Shown here: in pieces, positions 34,852 through 43,043 of the stretch
Numbering within the stretch: position 1 is the stretch's first letter
How the letters are laid out: each line of letters opens with the position of its first letter
Assembly: GCA_965216425.1 (NCBI GenBank)
Contig: CBDCFV010000003.1
Coordinates: forward strand, 62,001 to 126,000
Source of the DNA: CBDCFV01 sp965216425
GTDB lineage: Bacteria > Chloroflexota > Dehalococcoidia > Lucifugimonadales > UBA3495
Direction: 5' to 3'
DNA length: 64,000 nt
Notes under the pieces: model-generated
What the model saw: only the letters and a program-made list of their open reading frames with translations
Databases searched by the model: none
What the model was told of the DNA's origin: nothing
Program-made: the position numbers and the translations under genes

Positions 34852-36477
34852 TCATACCTCCAAGGCGTTTCCGAAGAAGTGAAGGGCGCTGTTGACCGGC
34901 CCACCGGCCATCTGCCCCAATCCGCACAGGGAGCCCGCGCCAACAATCTCTGCCAAGTAGCGGAGTTCATCAATTGTCTCAGCCCTCCCGCCGTCCTCGG
35001 CCACCCGGTCCAAGGCTTGAACAATGCGGGGCGTTCCTTCCCGGCAAGGGGTGCACTTGCCGCAGGACTCGGCGGCGTTGTAGGCCGCCAACCGCCGCAC
35101 TACATCGATGACAGGAATTTGGTCGTCCATTACCATGATACCGCCCGCGCCCATTACCACTCCTGAGGGGTGAAGCATACCGGGCCGGAGGGGAGTGTCC
35201 AATTCCGAGGGCGGCAATACCCCGCTGGAAGGGCCGCCAACACCGATCACCCCCAGGTTTTGACCGGGACGAGGGCCGCCGCCCATGCCATAGACAATGT
35301 CCCGGATGGTCGTGCCCATGGGGACCTCTCCCAGTCCAGGCCTGCGTACTGCGCCGCTGAGACAGACCATCTTTGTGCCCTTGGCAGCCTCCAGTCCCAA
35401 TTCTGTGAAGGAGGTTAGTTGCTGGCGGAAAGGTCTTTCGCCGTTGCCGTCCGGCGTGGTTGGCGGAGACGCCCCGTCGGAGAATATCAAGGGCACGTTG
35501 GCTAATGTTTCAACGTTGTTGATAACGGTTGGCATTCGGAACAAGCCCGACTCCACCGGGAACGGGGGCCGCAATCGCGGCTCGCGCCGGTTGCCTTGAA
35601 TGGTGTCAAGGAGAGTAGTCTCTTCTCCGCAGACGTAGCCACCCGCTCCTCGCCGCAGGGATACTTGAAGCTCGAAACCCGAGCTCAGGATATCGTCCCC
35701 GATGTATCCCGCTTCCTGGGCCTGCTTGATAGCCTCCTCCATGCGTTTAGCCGACAGATTGGCCTCAGCATTGACGTAGACGTAGGCTTGGCTGGTCCCG
35801 GACGCATAGGCGGCGATCAGCATTCCTTCCAACAGCAGGTGGGGGTCTCCTTCCATGATGTGCCGGTCTTTGAAGATGCCCGGCTCGCCCTCCTCGGCAT
35901 TGACGACGAGGTACCGCACCGGCGCGTTGAACGAGCGGGCCCCCTGCCACTTGCGGGCGGCTGGGAAGTATGCCCCGCCTCGTCCCAACAGCCCCGTGTC
36001 CTGGACAGTCTGGATTACCTCTTCCGGGGATACCGACAAGGCCAACGCCAAGGAACCGTAGCCGCCGATAGCGACGTATTCGCCGATGCTGCCGGGGTCT
36101 ATGGAGCCGCAACAGGAAAGGAGACGGCGATGCTGGGCATCGAAGAAAGCCTCGACATCGCTTTCCGTCGTGCTTTGGGGTTTGGCATTGTCGAGAGATT
36201 GGACCAATGCCTGAACATCGTCCAACGTAACCCTCGTATGCCGGTGCCGTGCACCAGAGGGGTAGGTCACGACGACCTGCGGCGCGGCGAAACAAGCTCC
36301 GTCGCATCCTGCGGCGACCAAGTAAGCATCGGAGCGTTTGGCCAAGGCCATTCCCAAGGCGTGGGCTATCTCTCCCGCGCCGACAGCCTCGCTGCAATGA
36401 CCCACTTGGGCTACTACGCGAGTACGTCCGTTCCCGAAGGTTGGGCTTGAATCTTTCGAGTTGGGAGGGTATGTCAC
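34852..36477 (-). CDS. Formate dehydrogenase beta subunit (NuoF-like, NADH/FMN-binding)
   Basis: 541 residues. The N-terminal ~110 residues look like a thioredoxin-type [2Fe-2S] domain, but only three candidate cysteines are seen (VGHCSEAVGA, AAGCDGACFAAP). Then comes the NuoF core: GLLGRGGAYFPAARKWQG (FMN), NAEEGEPGIFKDRHIMEGDP, GAGGYVCGEETTLLDTIQG, an SLBB segment, and the 4Fe-4S motif ESCGKCTPCREGTPRI with CGLGQ. The start is GTG at 36477, 1 bp after the gamma subunit's stop. It links the alpha subunit to NAD(H). Confidence 0.9.
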   Translation of the reverse strand: MTYPPNSKDSSPTFGNGRTRVVAQVGHCSEAVGAGEIAHALGMALAKRSDAYLVAAGCDGACFAAPQVVVTYPSGARHRHTRVTLDDVQALVQSLDNAKPQSTTESDVEAFFDAQHRRLLSCCGSIDPGSIGEYVAIGGYGSLALALSVSPEEVIQTVQDTGLLGRGGAYFPAARKWQGARSFNAPVRYLVVNAEEGEPGIFKDRHIMEGDPHLLLEGMLIAAYASGTSQAYVYVNAEANLSAKRMEEAIKQAQEAGYIGDDILSSGFELQVSLRRGAGGYVCGEETTLLDTIQGNRREPRLRPPFPVESGLFRMPTVINNVETLANVPLIFSDGASPPTTPDGNGERPFRQQLTSFTELGLEAAKGTKMVCLSGAVRRPGLGEVPMGTTIRDIVYGMGGGPRPGQNLGVIGVGGPSSGVLPPSELDTPLRPGMLHPSGVVMGAGGIMVMDDQIPVIDVVRRLAAYNAAESCGKCTPCREGTPRIVQALDRVAEDGGRAETIDELRYLAEIVGAGSLCGLGQMAGGPVNSALHFFGNALEV

Positions 36478-36478
36478 G

Positions 36479-36934
36479 TCAACTCAAGTTTTCGACCAAG
36501 GATGGTATATCGCGGGCGGCTACCCTGCCCCTCCACATCCCGTCAACCTCCAATGCGGGCGCCAAGGGGCAGATAAAGCCGCAAGGGACTTCCTCCAGTG
36601 TAACGCGCCCATCCGGTGACGTTTCTCCGGGGGGTATGCCGAGTTCACGGGACAATTGGCCCATCAACAACTGACCACCGTTGTACCAGCAACTAAGGCC
36701 GGTACAAACTCTAAGGACGTGTCTACCGGCGGCCTTGATACGAAGCTCGCTGTAGCTGGTGGCGCATCCGTAAACTTCGCTGGGCGGCACCCGCAAGTGC
36801 CACGCCACCGTCTCGAGCGCCCAATCGGGAAGGTTTCCCAGTTCTTGGTGCACATAATGAAGTGCGGGCAACAGGTAGGTGCGCTCCCTAGGGAACTTTT
36901 CGCGGAGTATAGGCCGGAGTTCGCTTCGTTCCAT
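36479..36934 (-). CDS. Formate dehydrogenase gamma subunit (NuoE-like [2Fe-2S] protein)
   Basis: 151 residues of the NuoE/FdsG family. [2Fe-2S] ligands are visible as CTGLSCWYNGG and VPCGFICPLAP, and the N-terminal part has the family wording YLLPALHYVHQELGNLPDWA and VYGCATSYSELR. ATG start at 36934. It is the first of three genes for a soluble NAD-dependent formate dehydrogenase. Confidence 0.9.
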   Translation of the reverse strand: MERSELRPILREKFPRERTYLLPALHYVHQELGNLPDWALETVAWHLRVPPSEVYGCATSYSELRIKAAGRHVLRVCTGLSCWYNGGQLLMGQLSRELGIPPGETSPDGRVTLEEVPCGFICPLAPALEVDGMWRGRVAARDIPSLVENLS

Positions 36935-36969
36935 ATCACAAACTTTGAAATAACGCCGACTCTACTCCT

Positions 36970-37305
36970 CTAACTGGCGGTTGCCCTGGATCGCCTGGGA
37001 GGGGCGAAAATCACCAGAATGGTCAGGTCTTCGGTGATGGAGTGGAAACGGTGGTTCACGCCTTCCCCTACGTAGACAATAGACCCGGCGGAGACGGGCC
37101 GATCCTCACCGTCGACAGAGATGACACCCTGACCGCTCGTCACGTAGTAGACTTCGTCTTCGGTGTGAGGATTTTGGGGGTCCGCTTGGCCAACGGGAAG
37201 GACGTACAAGCCCATGCTGAGCCTTGGGGCTACAAAGAACTCGTGATAGAGTTGCCCCGCGAGCCCGTGAGCACCAACAACATCGTTCAGTTCAAAAGCG
37301 TTCAT
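36970..37305 (-). CDS. Small cupin-domain protein
   Basis: 111-residue single cupin: LPVGQADPQNPHTEDEVYYV and GSIVYVGEGVNHRFHS give the two cupin motifs with likely metal ligands His, Glu and His. The frame opens at 37347, overlapping the AOR gene; I start at the ATG at 37305 (MNAFELND). It lies between AOR and the NuoE-like gene in one direction, so it may be a sensor or an accessory enzyme of that operon. Substrate unknown. Confidence 0.82.
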   Translation of the reverse strand: MNAFELNDVVGAHGLAGQLYHEFFVAPRLSMGLYVLPVGQADPQNPHTEDEVYYVTSGQGVISVDGEDRPVSAGSIVYVGEGVNHRFHSITEDLTILVIFAPPRRSRATAS

Positions 37306-37318
37306 AGTCCTGCAATCT

Positions 37319-39172
37319 TTAACGGGACAAGGAGGCCGCGGAATCATCCCGCAGCAAGTCCAGGAGTCCCAACTCCATCATCTTGGATTCCGGGATAAGG
37401 CCGTCTTGCGTCCAACCCCGGGAGCGGTAAAAGCCCCCTATCATGTAGTCCAACTCTTCCTGGGTAAGTCCCACGCCGGCGACAACTTCGGACGTTAATT
37501 GTTCCTGGAGGATCCTGGGCGGCAAGGTGTCGTCTTCCCGCCGCCAACCCTCGCGTATATTGAACAGTTTCTTCAAGTTGTTGATGCGTTCGCCGGCACG
37601 CTTGAGTTCACCTGCGGACATGTCCCAACCGGTGATCATGGAGTAAACGCTGGCTGACTCCGCATAAAAGTCGGCGAACGCTTTTCGCAGGAACTTACAC
37701 CAGATAAGCGAGTCGAGCACTGCGGAGAAGTCCTCGCTATCGGCAGCGATGCGTCCACGTTGGTCGTCTACTGTGAGCCGGTCCACCCGGTCCGAAAAGT
37801 CGGCTTCGTAGGCGGAGGAGCGGTTGTGGCATGCGCCTCTGGGGGTGACGGCCAAGCCTAGAGCCATTGTCTTGAGGCTGCGGGGCTCGTAGCCCGGCAT
37901 CTCCAGTCCCTTGACGTGCATGGCCCAATCACTGGAGCCGCAACCCAGTGTTTCCGCTGCCCGCTTGCACCCTTCGGCCAACAGGTCTCCCAGTCCGTCG
38001 CGGCGGCCCATGCGCTCCAGAATGTCCAGCAACGCCGTGTCGCCGCCGAACCGTAAGTCCATACCGTCGGCATCGTCCGGGGTAAGCAGGCCCCGGTCAA
38101 AGCATTCCATAGCCCACGCGATGGTGACGCCGGCGCTGATGGTGTCCATGCCGAGGTCATCGCATATCGCGGCGGCGCGGATGACGGTGTTGGGGTCGGA
38201 CACGCCGCACAACGGCCCCAAGGCGAAGAGGCTTTCGTATTCCATGCGGCCCTTGGACTTCTTGCCGTGGTCGTTTGTAGACAGTACCTTTTCGCAGCCG
38301 ATGGTACAGTTGGCGCAGTGTGCGTTCTTGACCAAGTGTTCCTCGTGCAGACGCTCGCCGCTGACTTCCTCCGCGCCTTCAAAAGACGAATCGCGGAAGT
38401 TTCTGGTAGGCAGGGCGCCCAGCCGATTGAACACCGAAACATTGGCCATGGTGCCGAGGTTGCGGTACTTGTCGGTGGCGGCCCCCAAACTGCGTTGGCT
38501 CAGGTCTATGCTGTAGCGATGAGTAGCCTCCGGTCGGGCAACGTCTATCGTGTTGGTCCCGCGCAGCGCCAGCGCCTTGAGGCGCTTGGAACCCATTACG
38601 GCGCCAGGTCCTGATCGGCCTGCTTGGCGGCCTCCGTCGTTGGCGATACTGGCGTAGCGCACCAGGTTCTCCCCGGCAGGGCCGATACATGCTACCCTGA
38701 CCGCACGGTCGCCAAGCCGCTGCTTGATTGCACGCTCGGTGTCGAACGTGCCCAAGCCCAACAGGTCGGATGCGTCCAAGAATTGTGGATGCCCCTCATG
38801 GATGTACAGCAGTGCGGGCTCGTCGGCTTGCCCAGTGATTACCAAGGCGTCGCCACAGGTCTTTTTCAGTTCGGTTGCCAGGAAGCTGGAAGACAAGGAG
38901 TCGCCTATCAAGCCGGTAAGGGGTGACTTGGCCATGACAGCGAACTTGCTGGAGGTGGTCAGGCGGCTTCCCACCAATGGACTGCCGACGAAGATCAATG
39001 GGTTGCCGGGCCCCAAGGGATCAGCCCCGGCTGGGCAGTACTTGTACAGCAGGTAGGTCCCCAAGCCGATGCCACCGATAAAAGCCCGCAGGACTTCCTC
39101 GGGGATCGGGTCCCAGCGATGGGTCCGGTTGGTCAAGTCTACGACCAATGCCTTGCCGTGATAGCCGTACAC
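37319..39172 (-). CDS. Aldehyde:ferredoxin oxidoreductase (AOR family, tungsten/molybdenum)
   Basis: 617 residues. AOR enzymes convert aldehydes to acids, or the reverse, with ferredoxin, using a tungsto- or molybdo-bispterin. Visible: YGYHGKALVVDLTNRTHRWD at the N-terminus, SKFAVMAKSPLTGLIGDS, SGPGAVMGSKRLKALALRG (the pterin-binding domain), and the 4Fe-4S ligands in CANCTIGCEK with a later LIWCKFL. The start is GTG at 39172. The neighbours moaD-like and mobA supply cofactor parts. Whether W or Mo is used cannot be told. Confidence 0.93.
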   Translation of the reverse strand: MYGYHGKALVVDLTNRTHRWDPIPEEVLRAFIGGIGLGTYLLYKYCPAGADPLGPGNPLIFVGSPLVGSRLTTSSKFAVMAKSPLTGLIGDSLSSSFLATELKKTCGDALVITGQADEPALLYIHEGHPQFLDASDLLGLGTFDTERAIKQRLGDRAVRVACIGPAGENLVRYASIANDGGRQAGRSGPGAVMGSKRLKALALRGTNTIDVARPEATHRYSIDLSQRSLGAATDKYRNLGTMANVSVFNRLGALPTRNFRDSSFEGAEEVSGERLHEEHLVKNAHCANCTIGCEKVLSTNDHGKKSKGRMEYESLFALGPLCGVSDPNTVIRAAAICDDLGMDTISAGVTIAWAMECFDRGLLTPDDADGMDLRFGGDTALLDILERMGRRDGLGDLLAEGCKRAAETLGCGSSDWAMHVKGLEMPGYEPRSLKTMALGLAVTPRGACHNRSSAYEADFSDRVDRLTVDDQRGRIAADSEDFSAVLDSLIWCKFLRKAFADFYAESASVYSMITGWDMSAGELKRAGERINNLKKLFNIREGWRREDDTLPPRILQEQLTSEVVAGVGLTQEELDYMIGGFYRSRGWTQDGLIPESKMMELGLLDLLRDDSAASLSR

Positions 39173-39177
39173 TCGGG

Positions 39178-39492
39178 TCAGCCTCCCGCTTGGCTAGAGA
39201 TGATTAGCAGCGTATCCCCTGGGTTGACGGAAATGGCGCCGTCCCTCAAGAACGCCTTCCCATCTCGGTTGAGCAGGTAGCCATCCTGAAGGTCGGTCAT
39301 ATCTGGTCGTATGACGTGGTCAACCAACTGGGGACAGGCGGCGGCCAAGGCGCAAACAAAGTCCCGGCGGCTGGCGTTCCTGGGCAGCGCCACTTCCACA
39401 GCCCGTTTTCCGGTGGCCAGCCGGGCGGTGCCAAATAACTCCACCTTGACGGAGACCTTTGTGTTCTCCACTGTAGCCACTACACACACCAA
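39178..39492 (-). CDS. MoaD/ThiS-family sulfur carrier protein
   Basis: Up to 104 residues, ubiquitin-like fold, ending in QAGG, the diglycine tail that is thiocarboxylated for sulfur transfer to the pterin. VELFGTARLATGKRAVEVAL and NPGDTLLIISSQAGG are typical. Start is uncertain: TTG 39492 or GTG 39489, both just after AAGGCAGG. It is 5 bp upstream of the AOR gene, so a dedicated MoaD for AOR maturation is likely. Confidence 0.85.
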   Translation of the reverse strand: MVCVVATVENTKVSVKVELFGTARLATGKRAVEVALPRNASRRDFVCALAAACPQLVDHVIRPDMTDLQDGYLLNRDGKAFLRDGAISVNPGDTLLIISSQAGG

Positions 39493-39498
39493 CCTGCC

Positions 39499-40122
39499 TT
39501 AACGTCCTTGGGCGGCCAAGTCCAGCGCTTTGTCCAAGTCCTCTGGAGTATTCACGTTGAAGAAGCTCAAAAACTGCGGGTCCATGGAGGCGACTTCATA
39601 TTCCGGTACGTAGTGGACCCTCACCTGATCGTAGAATCCGGATATTTTTAACTGCCGGTTGACCAGCTTGGGTTCTATGAAGGGGAGGCAGGCCTTGGAA
39701 TAAAGGGCGTGGGTAGGTTCGGGGCGCTCTTCGATGAGAGGGACAACCACGTCCACGTCTTCCCTCAACGCCAACATCCGGTCAATCAACGAAAGGTTCA
39801 GGAAGGGCATGTCGCAGGCGACGGCGATAACCCAAGGGTTGATTGCCGCTTCCAAGCCGGAGAAGATGCCTCCGAGGGAACCGGTCCCCGGATAACGGTC
39901 AAGCACTACCCGATGACGGGTGTCAAGGGGCAGTTCTCCTCCGCGCGAGGAATCCGCTACCACTACCAAGACCTCACATGCCACTTGTTCGACCCGCTGT
40001 ATTACCCGGCGAATCAAGGGGAGGCCGCCGATGGGTTCCATCGCTTTATCCCGGCCCAAACGCCTACTTTGGCCACCGGCCAATATGACTGCGGAGGCGC
40101 CGACAGCGGCTGGTACGGACAT
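39499..40122 (-). CDS. mobA: Molybdenum cofactor guanylyltransferase MobA
   Basis: 207-residue nucleotidyltransferase that adds GMP to molybdopterin, giving the bis-MGD form used by formate dehydrogenases. The N-terminal AVILAGGQSRRLGRDKAMEP is the substrate loop, VACDMPFLNLSLIDRML the metal site, and the C-terminal FFNVNTPEDLDKA is typical. ATG at 40122. It is the first gene of the minus-strand cofactor/AOR/formate dehydrogenase block. Confidence 0.93.
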   Translation of the reverse strand: MSVPAAVGASAVILAGGQSRRLGRDKAMEPIGGLPLIRRVIQRVEQVACEVLVVVADSSRGGELPLDTRHRVVLDRYPGTGSLGGIFSGLEAAINPWVIAVACDMPFLNLSLIDRMLALREDVDVVVPLIEERPEPTHALYSKACLPFIEPKLVNRQLKISGFYDQVRVHYVPEYEVASMDPQFLSFFNVNTPEDLDKALDLAAQGR

Positions 40123-40169
40123 AGCGCCTTGGCTCCAGGAGCCGTTTCAGAACCCAGCTAAGATGCCAA

Positions 40170-40224
40170 AGTATAACATGGGTCAAGCTCACTGCCGTGG
40201 CTTTTGCACACGATTTTCAATCGT
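40170..40224 (-). promoter_or_regulatory. Candidate promoter region of the mobA-AOR-FDH block
   Basis: A TATACT -10-like box (40170-40175) lies 48 bp upstream of the mobA ATG. Above it is an inverted repeat ACGATT, 3 bp, AATCGT (40210-40224). No convincing -35 is seen. Regulatory meaning is tentative. Confidence 0.35.
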
Positions 40225-40294
40225 ATCAAGTAAGTATGGATAGGACTGATGGGGTATAACCGGATTATCGAGACAACCGTTGTAGGCGTGTCGG

Positions 40295-40851
40295 TCAGTG
40301 CTGGCGGCCGAACAGCCGCCAGACGGGGGTGGTGAAGCCGGGGAGCAAATCGCCCCCGGTGAGTTTGTCGTCCTCGCCCAGGACTTGTGGGTCTGAGCTG
40401 GGGCGATAGACGGTCAGGGTGTTGCGTTCCGGGTCGGTTACCCAAGCCTGTTGCGAGCCGTAGCTGAGCCACATCCACGCCTTGGCGGCCATTTCGGGGT
40501 TGGAGTTACTGGGCGATTTTACCTCTATAGCTAAATCAGGGGCCAGGTTGGGGAATCCGCGCGTGCCTTCAGGGACACGGCCCGGCGCTATCCACGCCAC
40601 GTCGGGACAACGTACGGTATCCGGGTCAAGGTCGAGAAGGTAGCCGGGTTCACCAGCCCGGCCTTCTCCGTACCCAGTAGTTTCAGTATAAATGAATATG
40701 ATTCCAGCTACTCTGATGACCAATATACTGTGGGGTCCCCAGTGTCCATTTTTTCGATCAAAACTCCCCGGATAAGCTCGTACCGGTTGCCGTTTCCGCG
40801 AGGCAACCGGAGGAGTTCATCGGCCGTCAGCAATTTGCTTGTGATTGTCAT
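40295..40851 (-). pseudogene. Uma2-family (DUF820) nuclease-like gene with a frameshift
   Basis: The N-terminal part reads KLLTADELLRLPRGNGNRYE then LIRGVLIEKMDTGDP from the ATG at 40851, and then runs to an early stop. The rest continues in another frame: HSILVIRVAGIIFIYTETTG, DPDTVRCPDVAWIAPG, DLAIEVKSPSNSNPEMAAK, LPGFTTPVWRLFGR. The switch falls at a run of four G (40732-40735); one missing base explains it. Uma2 proteins have a PD-(D/E)xK fold and are common in Chloroflexota and cyanobacteria. It may be a real loss or a homopolymer sequencing error. Confidence 0.8.
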
Positions 40852-40911
40852 GGGTCATCCATCAACCGTGTTAGGTGAGTGTGGTTTGTGGAGGCGGTTT
40901 AACGCGGGAGC

Positions 40912-40948
40912 GCGTTTGCATGACGCGGTTACCGCGTCATGCAAACGC
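40912..40948. repeat. 37-bp perfect palindrome abutting a stop codon
   Basis: Two 18-bp arms (GCGTTTGCATGACGCGGT and its exact complement) meet around a single T. The palindrome ends on the base before the TAG stop of the arylsulfotransferase-like gene. There is no T-run. It could be a strong RNA hairpin at the transcript end, a cruciform, or a mobile palindrome. Confidence 0.8.
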
Positions 40949-42085
40949 CTACCCCGCAGCGTACAGGCGGTTGAAGTTAGCGTACCGGGCCGGGTCCAAG
41001 TCCCTTCCTTGAAAGGCTGGGTAGTCAGGGCTGTAGCGATGAGCGCGGAACAGAGAGTTGTTGGACTCGGTGCGCCCGCCTGGAGTCAAAGGGGCCATCC
41101 GGGTGAAGATGGGGAAGATGTACTCCCAGACGACGTCCTTGTTGGCTGTGACCTCGAATATTCGGCCCGGCGTGCCCTCGCAGATCAGCGTGTTGCCGTT
41201 GGGGAGGCGGTCGGCGCTACTGGTGGCTTGGCTGTAAAAAGATATGGGCGGCTCTCCGGCGTACTCCCAGACTATCTCGCTGGTGGCGGGATTTACTTCG
41301 ATTACGCGGGAGAAAGTCGACAAGGGGCGGTGAAAGCCGTTGTCAAATATCAGGATGTTGCCGTTGCTCAAGTAGGTCGGATGGTGGGGATGGGAAATCT
41401 GGCCAGGCCCCCACTTCCACCGGAAGTCGCCGGTCGCCCGGTCTACGATGCCCACGACGCTGATGCGCCGGTAGCTGACCAGCAGGTCGCCTTCCGGGGT
41501 CACCTTGAGCGAATTACCGTGGGTCCATTCGACGCGGTCTTCCAATGGGCAGATGATGTCCTCGTCCAACGACAAGTGCTCCGCCGCGTGCCACTCGTAC
41601 ACCACCGAGCCGTCGGGCGTAATCTCCTTAACCACGTCGCAGAACATCCGCTCCGGGTTTTCGGGAGTGTCCATGCCGCCCTTGATTTTTGAGGTCAACT
41701 CTTCCGAGACCCTTTCAAACAACAGCACCAGGGTGTTGCCGTTGGGCAGCCGCTCAAAGTCGTGGTGAACCATGGGGTCTCGGTATTCCCATACCACGTT
41801 GCTGTCCCAGTCCAACTCCATTACCGCGGACGAGGACCCTCCGATGTTTTGTGCGCCGTCGGCGTCCTGAGCAGGGCCGGTGCGAAGGAGCAGGTTACCG
41901 TAGGGCAGGAGTTGAGCGTAGCCGACGCCGTTCGGCGAATACCATTGATGGCACAGCCGGCCTTCCATGTCGAAGAGGTTGGCGTGATGTCCACCTCGGC
42001 TACCGGAGGTAAGGGTATAGCCCCGGTAGCAGTGCTGCGGGGCGTAATAGATGAGTCCCGTTGGATGATGGCTGGACCAGCCCAT
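40949..42085 (-). CDS. Arylsulfotransferase-like (ASST) beta-propeller protein
   Basis: 378 residues with repeating propeller blades of the type NVVWEYRDPMVHHDFERLPN, GNTLVLLFE, NPATSEIVWEYAGEPP, DRLPNGNTLICEGTPGRIFE. The repeated W(E/K)Y and H(H/D)xxxLPNGN patterns match the ASST family, which uses a histidine to carry sulfate, or functions as a structural propeller. True ASST enzymes are periplasmic; no signal peptide is visible here (MGWSSHHPTGLIYYAPQHCY). ATG start at 42085. Enzymatic activity is uncertain. Confidence 0.8.
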   Translation of the reverse strand: MGWSSHHPTGLIYYAPQHCYRGYTLTSGSRGGHHANLFDMEGRLCHQWYSPNGVGYAQLLPYGNLLLRTGPAQDADGAQNIGGSSSAVMELDWDSNVVWEYRDPMVHHDFERLPNGNTLVLLFERVSEELTSKIKGGMDTPENPERMFCDVVKEITPDGSVVYEWHAAEHLSLDEDIICPLEDRVEWTHGNSLKVTPEGDLLVSYRRISVVGIVDRATGDFRWKWGPGQISHPHHPTYLSNGNILIFDNGFHRPLSTFSRVIEVNPATSEIVWEYAGEPPISFYSQATSSADRLPNGNTLICEGTPGRIFEVTANKDVVWEYIFPIFTRMAPLTPGGRTESNNSLFRAHRYSPDYPAFQGRDLDPARYANFNRLYAAG

Positions 42086-42117
42086 TTGCTTTCTCCTCTG
42101 TGTATTTGATTATTGCG

Positions 42118-42547
42118 TCAAGCCAAGTGCAGGAGCCTCGCTCCTTTCAGCACCCACGTGGGCGCAGGTTCAATGCGGCGCATTCGAAAGGTAATCAAAC
42201 AGGCGGTCACCGCGCCGATTAATCCTCCGGCAATGATGTCGCTGGGGTAAAGGAGTCCTCCAGCCACCCTTGCCACACACCACAATATTGCCATGCAGAA
42301 CAATGGCAGTGCAGCCCGTCGGTTGGCCCACCAGATGGCGGTAGCAACCGCGAAGGCGATAGCCGCGGCGTTCTGGCCCGGCCCCGGCACCGCAAAACCA
42401 CAGCCCCAGCATCCAGAAGTACATGGCCAATGGGATGAAATAATCGCTAATCAAGACCGAGATAGTCCTGTCGGTAAGCCCGGACCAACCAATCCACAGG
42501 TTGAGCCGAAGCACAATCCTGCCGTCCAGCGCTGAAAACGTTTCCAA
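42118..42547 (-). pseudogene. PAP2-family phosphatase, broken
   Basis: The first part (DRTISVLISDYFIPLAMYFW, LGLWFCGAG) and the second part (AAAIAFAVATAIWWANRRAA, VAGGLLYPSDIIAGGLIGAV) are in different frames, joined near 42390. The second part matches the last PAP2 motif region (YPSD), but the catalytic histidine position there is leucine. The expected KxxxxxxRP and PSGH motifs are missing. So the gene seems to have both a frameshift and an internal deletion. It would have acted on lipid phosphates such as undecaprenyl diphosphate. Confidence 0.7.
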
Positions 42548-42549
42548 GG

Positions 42550-43035
42550 CTAACTTAGCCCGCGACGCCGGTCCGAGGCCCCGGCGTGCTGGTTTCTTGC
42601 CCAGCCTTGAAATTCAGCTCCTAAGCCTTGGTTGTTCAAATGCTTGAAGATGCGGTGTAACGTCCGCGGGTAATTGCTCTTTGTCAGCGCGTCCATGCCC
42701 TGTGCCATGTCCGATAAGCCCCCACCCAGCCTACTGTTCCTGATTGAAGTAACCAGCAGTGTAAAACCGAGACCCGCGCCGCCACCGGCGAAGAAGTACC
42801 CGAACTGTTCGTTGCCGGTCAAGCCGGCTCTGGTGTCAGGCAGGTTACGCGGTTCAGACACAAAAAACCACGTAACCGCCCCGGCCAACAAGGCTATGCC
42901 AAGCAGAAAGCTAATGGCCGGCGACCTGAAGAGCATCAGACCCCACAGTCCGTTCGAAGCCGCCGCCGCTTGAAAAACACCGCATGATCCAAAGAAGACC
43001 AAGAGGATATAGTCGAGGATAAATGACTCTCCCAC
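42550..43035 (-). CDS. Small membrane protein of unknown function
   Basis: 161 residues with about three to four hydrophobic segments (FILDYILLVFFGSCGVFQAA, PAISFLLGIALLAGAVTWFF, FGYFFAGGGAGLGFTLLVTS) and a polar, basic C-terminal tail of about 60 residues. Start GTG at 43035, 8 bp after plsY. I do not recognise a family. Position next to plsY and a PAP2 remnant suggests an envelope lipid setting, no more. Confidence 0.6.
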   Translation of the reverse strand: MGESFILDYILLVFFGSCGVFQAAAASNGLWGLMLFRSPAISFLLGIALLAGAVTWFFVSEPRNLPDTRAGLTGNEQFGYFFAGGGAGLGFTLLVTSIRNSRLGGGLSDMAQGMDALTKSNYPRTLHRIFKHLNNQGLGAEFQGWARNQHAGASDRRRGLS

Positions 43036-43043
43036 GGTCTTGG

